Shown here: piece after piece, positions 59,463 through 64,000 of the stretch
Layout of the letters: every line of letters begins with the position of its first letter
Numbering within the stretch: the stretch's first letter is position 1
Source of the DNA: Pycnococcus provasolii
Lineage: Eukaryota; Chlorophyta; Pseudoscourfieldiophyceae; Pseudoscourfieldiales
Reading direction: 5' to 3'
Assembly: GCA_049487715.1 (NCBI GenBank)
Contig: CP150557.1
Span: 496,001 to 560,000, forward strand
DNA: 64,000 nt
Position numbers and translations under genes: made by a program
Notes under the pieces: model-generated
What the model saw: only the letters and a program-made list of their open reading frames with translations
Told to the model about the DNA's origin: nothing
Databases searched by the model: none

Positions 59463-60023
59463 GTGGATACCTTTGGGGAAGACTACCAGTTTACACGGTT
59501 CCGTCACTGCGGCCGTACATTTCTGGATGTCATTCTGCTGTTCTCCCCACAGCGCACGATTCGTGATGGCAAGTCGCCTTACGATCTGGACTCTTTTAGC
59601 ACTTCTCGCAGTGCTCAGCTACAAAATTATTGGACTAAAGAGGATGACGCATTCTCCCAAGATTGGCAGGGACTAACCCTATGGGTCCATCCGCCATACT
59701 CTCTAATCTCAGAGGTTTGCGCGAAACTTCGCGAGACCCCGAATTTCACGGGCACCGTTGTGGTCCCCGAATGGCCAAGCCAAGACTGGTTTGGATTTTT
59801 ACATGATACCTGCACCAGCTTCGAACTCTTTCCTGCCGAGGATGGTCTCTTCTTGTTACACGGAGTGCACTCTCAGCCCGCACCTCCATGGAATGTCCTT
59901 GCCTTCCATTTTGTGGACTTCAGCTGGACCCACGTCCGGCTGCAGTTTGCCTCTTCTACGGACTTGGCGCATTCTCAAGCCGCTTCGTCTTTCGATTATT
60001 CTTTCCCTTTTTCTCTCTCTTAG
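59463..60023 (+). pseudogene. DIRS/retroelement pol tail fragment
   Basis: The frame encodes PYDLDSFSTSRSAQLQNYWT, AFSQDWQGLTLWVHPPYSLI and FTGTVVVPEWPSQDWFGFL. The D-FxxxxNAQL...DAFxxDW...PPYxLI...VVPxWPxQxW pattern is typical of the region after RNase H in DIRS-like and related retroelements. No flanking repeats or recombinase seen; treated as a remnant. Confidence 0.5.
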
Positions 60024-60272
60024 TAACGTCATAACTTTCTTTCCTTTACTTATTTCTTGTGCACGTCGCACAGTCTTAAGCACCTGTGGCGCGTCTTCTC
60101 GCGTCTACCGCTCACGTCTTACTACGCCTAACTACTGTTAAGACAACGCCTAAGTTGTCCTGCAACAGTGGAGAAGGATTTGAAGGAGGTTCTCGGCTGC
60201 AGTGGGGGCGTCACAAGGAGCAGGCCGCTACCAGCAGGGTGGCGACAACCTCAATACTTGGGCCCGCCTTCC

Positions 60273-60290
60273 TAACCCTAACCCTAATGC
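60273..60290. repeat. short telomere-like tract (CCCTAA)
   Basis: Three CTAACC units about 210 bp upstream of the dymeclin ATG. Confidence 0.7.
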
Positions 60291-60412
60291 GCGCCCCTGC
60301 GATTGAAAATTCTGAAATTCTGAATGGTTTTTCCCCCCCCTTCCAAGACGCTGCCACTTCTTTCTTTCGCAAACACTTTTTCCCCATTTGCCCATTCCCA
60401 CAAAAAACCAGT

Positions 60413-60442
60413 GTCCGTGTCCGTGTCCGTGTCCGTGTCCGT
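60413..60442 (+). repeat. GTGTCC hexanucleotide repeat
   Basis: Five copies just upstream of the dymeclin start. A separate GGTAAT repeat (60530-60561) inside the gene encodes GNGNGN. Confidence 0.9.
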
Positions 60443-60498
60443 GTCAGCTCACTCTCGTCTTGGGTGATCTCGTCTTGCCCAGGTGGTTGGCTGGCTAC

Positions 60499-63096
60499 AT
60501 GGGCGTGGCTTCTTCCACTGGTGGTGGTGGTAATGGTAATGGTAATGGTAATGGTAATGGTGCCTCGTCGTCATCAATGTCTCGTCTTGAACATGAACAT
60601 GCACGCCCTCAGATTGCGCCCTCTTCAGCAGAAACGCTGCCGGTGACTGTGACTGGTGCTGCCAACTCCGATTTGGCAAAAGACACGTCAGCATGGGAAC
60701 ACCTCCCCGCGAACTCTGCGTCAGCCACGCCCACGTCAACTTCCGATGCGGCGGCTAACGCGCTCATGGCGAGACTCTGCGGCGCCAACTCCGTCTCGCT
60801 CGGGGAAGCGGATGCCGCGTACTGGACGCAGCTGCTCTCGTACGCAGGAGATGCCGCGGCGTCTATGACGAGCGCCGAGGCGCGCATACTCGTGCACTCG
60901 CACATCGCAAGGCTCGTCGCGAACAACCTCGAGACGGCGAACCTCGTCAAACTTGTCGCCGTCGCGTCGGACGCGCTCCTCGCGTGCCTGTCGTCGATAC
61001 AGGAGGACACGCCACCACCTGCACCTCTCCTGCGACGAGCCGTTGGTGCACTCTTCATCACCCGGCACCTCGTCCTCGGGCTTATCGAGCACGCCGCAAG
61101 CCCCGAGGCGGTCATGGGACACCTGTGCGACTCTCCGAACGCGTACGCGAGCGGGGAGAGGAGTGCGCTGACTTGCGCATCTACGCTCGACAAGTACCTC
61201 AGGAGCCTCGTCGCCGCACTCGGTGCACAGACGCCCACGGACGCAACCACAGCAAGCGCCATTCGCGTGCTGCGATACGAGGGCGTCATGGGGCTCATCA
61301 GCGCGTCCGCGACACAGCTGTACACGCCGCTGCATCTCTCAATCACGGAAATGGATCACGGAGGTGGCGCGTATCTAGCAGGCAGCCCGATCACCGAACG
61401 TCTCGTCGCAATTCGCGAAATGCGCGCACCCCTGATCGAGGCGCTGCTAACGCTGTACTGCGACGGTGCGTTGCAGCCTCCTGCGCCGTCGCCGTCGATG
61501 TGGAGACGTCGCCGCGACGACGCGGACACCGCCATCGCGACACACTCGCTCGCAATGGCATGTGCGAGTCTGCTGTTGATCCTGCTGCAGTACACACCAC
61601 CTCCGCCACCGTCCATGCTCTCGCCAAGGCAATCCCAAGGCCCGATAACCCCTCGAACCCCTCGCTCCGCGCGACGCGCCGCCGCATCGCCGTTCCTGTC
61701 CGCGCTCACCCTCTGCCAAGACGAGGCGTCGTATCCGCCATCCTTGCCCGCCGAGACAATGGAAAGGCAAGCCGCGGGTGTGCCGCGAATCTCCTTCGAG
61801 CGTGTTTACCGAGCTTGCACGACAAATCTCGACACCGAGCAGGGAACGATGCTGCTGTACGCGCTGTCGCACCACAATCCAGCATTTCTCGATCATGTGC
61901 TGAGCCAGAGCGCGCTCGACGAGCTGGTCGTTCCTATCCTCGCCCTTCTGTACCGCGGCGGTGTGAGCACTTCTTCGTCTTCATCGACGACGACGACGTC
62001 GTCGTCATCTGCGTCGTCGCCGTCAATGGCGACGTCCACAACGCCCTCCGCACTTACCACCATATCCACGCATCATACATACCTCCTTCTCATCATTTTG
62101 CTCATCCTCAGCCAGGACACGAGCTTCCAGGTAAACCTGCACACAACGCGCATACTCGCATCCACAGATCTTAGATGGTTTGCGGATCGGAGCATCTCCC
62201 CTCGCAACCTCAGACTCGGCAGTCTGACCGTGATTGTGCTTTGCCGCATCGCGAAAATGCACATCGCACCTCCCGCAACGCGGGACTTGTATCTGCTGAC
62301 AAATGCGCTCGCCGTGTTGACAAATCTCGCGCCGCACTTCGCGCACCTCGATGCGTACGCTTCGCAGTCTATCGTTGGGCTGTTCGAGGCGATGGCAAAG
62401 CGATACCGCATGCTGCTAGCGCGCACCCAGGACGACGACGAATCATCGCCACGCGATGACGGAGGTGCCCCCGATTCAAGCCCGGCATCGCCAAAGACTG
62501 CAAAGCGCTCGGCGTATCTTGAAATCGAGGTGAGCGAGCACTATCTGCGCATCGTCCTCGAACTTCTAAATGCTGTGGCAAGCGAAAGCCTTGAGCGCAA
62601 CCCGGAGATGGCGTATGTCATGCTGTACAAGAGCGAGGTGTTCGAAACATTCGCCGCTGCCAGCTCTGAAATGGCGAGGATGGAGGCACGCATGCGTGGT
62701 GGATCCATGGCGGCGGAGGCGCTTGGCGACGGCGCCGGATGCGAGAATGGGGGCGCACACCCGCAGTTCCGTAACCTGCTGGGGAACCTCTTCGCGGTGA
62801 TACGCTTCTTCACACGGCGCCTCGAGGGTGATGATAACGACGGCGAGATGTCAACGAGCGCTAGCGCATTGCTCGTTAAGGTGGAGGCGGCGTGCCGAAG
62901 CTGGCAGCCAAACATCTTATCCGATGTTCACCAGACAAGCTACCAGTACGAGGAAGAACCACCCAAGGCGCATGCTGAATACTTTGTACCGTATGTCTGG
63001 CGTCTTGCACGCAACGCCGTAGATCAGACCAAATCATATTTCGACACGGACAGGATTGGTTTGTACGCGGTTGACACCGTGCCCAAGTCATTCTGA
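60499..63096 (+). CDS. DYM: dymeclin (Golgi-associated, N-myristoylated)
   Basis: 865 residues from the first ATG. MGVASS at the very start is a good N-myristoylation signal, as in animal dymeclin (MGSNSS), which supports this start. The helical body includes ILVHSHIARLVANNLETANL, LLYALSHHNPAFLDHVLS, HTTRILAS-like and LGSLTVIVLCRIAKMH segments, DLYLLTNALAVLTNLAPHFA, EMAYVMLYKSEVFE, and the conserved C-terminus YQYEEEPPKAHAEYFVPYVW. Dymeclin is a peripheral Golgi protein of conserved but poorly understood function. A Ser/Thr run (near 61965-62025) and Asp-rich patches are local insertions. Confidence 0.88.
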   Translation: MGVASSTGGGGNGNGNGNGNGASSSSMSRLEHEHARPQIAPSSAETLPVTVTGAANSDLAKDTSAWEHLPANSASATPTSTSDAAANALMARLCGANSVSLGEADAAYWTQLLSYAGDAAASMTSAEARILVHSHIARLVANNLETANLVKLVAVASDALLACLSSIQEDTPPPAPLLRRAVGALFITRHLVLGLIEHAASPEAVMGHLCDSPNAYASGERSALTCASTLDKYLRSLVAALGAQTPTDATTASAIRVLRYEGVMGLISASATQLYTPLHLSITEMDHGGGAYLAGSPITERLVAIREMRAPLIEALLTLYCDGALQPPAPSPSMWRRRRDDADTAIATHSLAMACASLLLILLQYTPPPPPSMLSPRQSQGPITPRTPRSARRAAASPFLSALTLCQDEASYPPSLPAETMERQAAGVPRISFERVYRACTTNLDTEQGTMLLYALSHHNPAFLDHVLSQSALDELVVPILALLYRGGVSTSSSSSTTTTSSSSASSPSMATSTTPSALTTISTHHTYLLLIILLILSQDTSFQVNLHTTRILASTDLRWFADRSISPRNLRLGSLTVIVLCRIAKMHIAPPATRDLYLLTNALAVLTNLAPHFAHLDAYASQSIVGLFEAMAKRYRMLLARTQDDDESSPRDDGGAPDSSPASPKTAKRSAYLEIEVSEHYLRIVLELLNAVASESLERNPEMAYVMLYKSEVFETFAAASSEMARMEARMRGGSMAAEALGDGAGCENGGAHPQFRNLLGNLFAVIRFFTRRLEGDDNDGEMSTSASALLVKVEAACRSWQPNILSDVHQTSYQYEEEPPKAHAEYFVPYVWRLARNAVDQTKSYFDTDRIGLYAVDTVPKSF

Positions 63097-63364
63097 GAAT
63101 ATCGAGAAAGGTGCAGACCCTCGAATCACATTTGTTGCTTCCATTGATTTCTCATTTATCCCCTCACCGCTCCCAACATGGCATGGAAAAATAAGAGGAG
63201 GCCAAGTCGTTTACACAGTCCATTGCAACGCATCTTCTTCCCACACACACACAGAGAGAGGGAAGGTGCAAATATAGATTGGTCGCTTCGGTGCTAATTT
63301 TCTTCCAACCCACGCTCTCTTCTTTTCATGTGTCCTTGCCGTGCTTCTCCTTCCTGAATCAAAA
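63097..63364. other. convergent intergenic DNA
   Basis: Between dymeclin and the partial gene at the window end. A CACACA/GAGAGA simple repeat at 63241-63261; nothing else. Confidence 0.5.
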
Positions 63365-64000
63365 TTAGCGACGGCGACGCGCACGCAAGGGTAAGGGTGC
63401 TTGTTGTTGAGGCGGTTCCTCGTCCTCGTCCTCCTCCTCCTCCTCCTCCTCCTCCATTTGCTGATCTTCCTCCAATTCCTCCTCCATTGCCGCATCGTCA
63501 CCCTCTTCAATATCGTCGTTCGCCGCAACGGCAGTCGTCATCTCACCAGCCCTTTCAGCAAGGATGTTCACAAAGGTGTTGGCCATGGAAACCGCCTCTG
63601 ACAAGCCGATGGCGGCATCAGCACGCATGGCCTTTGGAAGCTCTTCCTTCAACTCCTTGAGCAGAGCAGGCGTCGTCGCGTAGTCCCTCCGCACGCGTGC
63701 GAAGTGTAGCCACGCTCGTGGAAAGCGTTGGCCATGCGAACGCAAGCGCATCCTTCGGAATCTTCGCGACAAGCGCGGAGAGACCGTACGCGAAGCGCAG
63801 CCGAAGCATCTGCTGCAGCTTGTTCGTGCCCCCGCCCGTCAAGTACGACAGTCCACGACGCAGCACCGCGAGAGCCGCCTCCGTGGTTCCAGGTTGATTC
63901 GGCAGGCCGATGCTTGCATGCAGCTTCGTGCAAGACTGCTTGAATTCGTCAAGCCTGCGCTGAAGGCGCTCATCCACGTCCTCCTCACCATCCTCAGCCT
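63365..64000 (-). CDS. partial unknown protein, acidic ends (frame broken near 63.7 kb; 5' end outside window)
   Basis: The first visible frame enters from the window edge (acidic, then VDERLQRRLDEFKQSCTKLH, LRRGLSYLTGGGTNKLQQML, FAYGLSALVAKIPKDALAFA) and, after a +1 change near 63690-63710, continues as RRDYATTPALLKELKEELPK, GLSEAVSMANTFVNILAERA, an acidic Glu-rich tail and a basic end (RARRRR). Helical and of consistent composition on both sides of the break. Family not recognised. Confidence 0.5.

Larger units (their letters stand above)
58270..60498. other. repeat-rich region with decayed mobile-element and helicase fragments
   Basis: No intact gene. Recognisable scraps are listed separately (58748-58850, 58912-59060, 59079-59276 and 59463-60023). 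A GGAGCACGAACA short tandem repeat lies near 58359-58398, a CCCTAA tract at 60273-60290 and a GTGTCC repeat at 60413-60442. Confidence 0.65.

Noticed and set aside
60984-62174. 396-residue plus-strand frame inside dymeclin
   Set aside because: Different frame, Arg/His-rich composition, no motifs; the dymeclin frame is conserved throughout.
1-64000. tRNA, rRNA and CRISPR arrays
   Set aside because: No cloverleaf with recognisable A and B boxes, no rRNA core and no regularly spaced repeats with unique spacers were seen; the telomere-like and coding repeats do not have that form.

Overview
This window looks like nuclear DNA of a small, flagellated green alga, probably of prasinophyte type (inference). 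The evidence is a photosystem I PsaN gene, several proteins with plastid-type leaders, plant-type HisG, ABCI-type ATPase, NSI-type acetyltransferase and ubiquitin-like/LRR genes, a TTLL9-like tubulin ligase (so probably a flagellum), and TGTAA motifs, the chlorophyte polyadenylation signal, just past many stop codons. Genes are dense and almost intron-free. Only one intron could be modelled with confidence (18783-18974, GT-AG). Many genes are divergent or convergent pairs, with only about 70-180 bp between convergent stop codons.

Layout. 1-9.4 kb: a short hairpin repeat, a secreted Cys-rich protein, lumazine synthase, a subtilase and two unknown genes. 9.5-14.5 kb: a TFIIIC90-like protein carrying AT-hooks and a PHD finger. 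14.9-29 kb: carboxylesterase, ubiquitin-like/LRR protein, zinc-finger RNA-binding protein, class-IV aminotransferase-like protein, ABC ATPase, a histone H4-fold protein ending in an MCM3-like winged helix, eIF2B-delta, and a p24/TMED protein with a very long poly-Q insert. 29-35.7 kb: a Stowaway-like MITE, a TTLL9-like ligase, and a Pro/Ser-rich protein ending in a CaaX box. 36.7-42.2 kb: PsaN, a UBZ4-AlkB dioxygenase, an ankyrin-GNL1 GTPase and isobutyryl-CoA dehydrogenase. 42.4-45.2 kb: a complete Mutator-like transposon with 67-bp inverted repeats and a perfect 9-bp target duplication, next to a scrap of an RCC1-repeat gene. 45.5-58.3 kb: START-like protein, GGQ release-factor-like protein, HisG, GNAT, ubiquitin-specific protease, twin-RRM protein, an unknown plastid-type protein and a methyltransferase. 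58.3-60.5 kb: decayed transposon and helicase fragments. 60.5-64 kb: dymeclin and an unknown partial gene cut by the window end.

Three features cut across the region. (1) Interstitial CCCTAA/TTAGGG arrays occur about ten times, always in intergenic DNA just upstream of one or two gene starts. (2) Four long genes are each split by a single +1 frame change, which could be short introns or assembly indels. (3) Several proteins have domain combinations I do not know from elsewhere: H4 fold plus MCM3 winged helix, TFIIIC90 plus AT-hooks and PHD, ankyrin plus GNL1, and UBZ4 plus AlkB. All functions are judged by eye from motifs; no database search was run.
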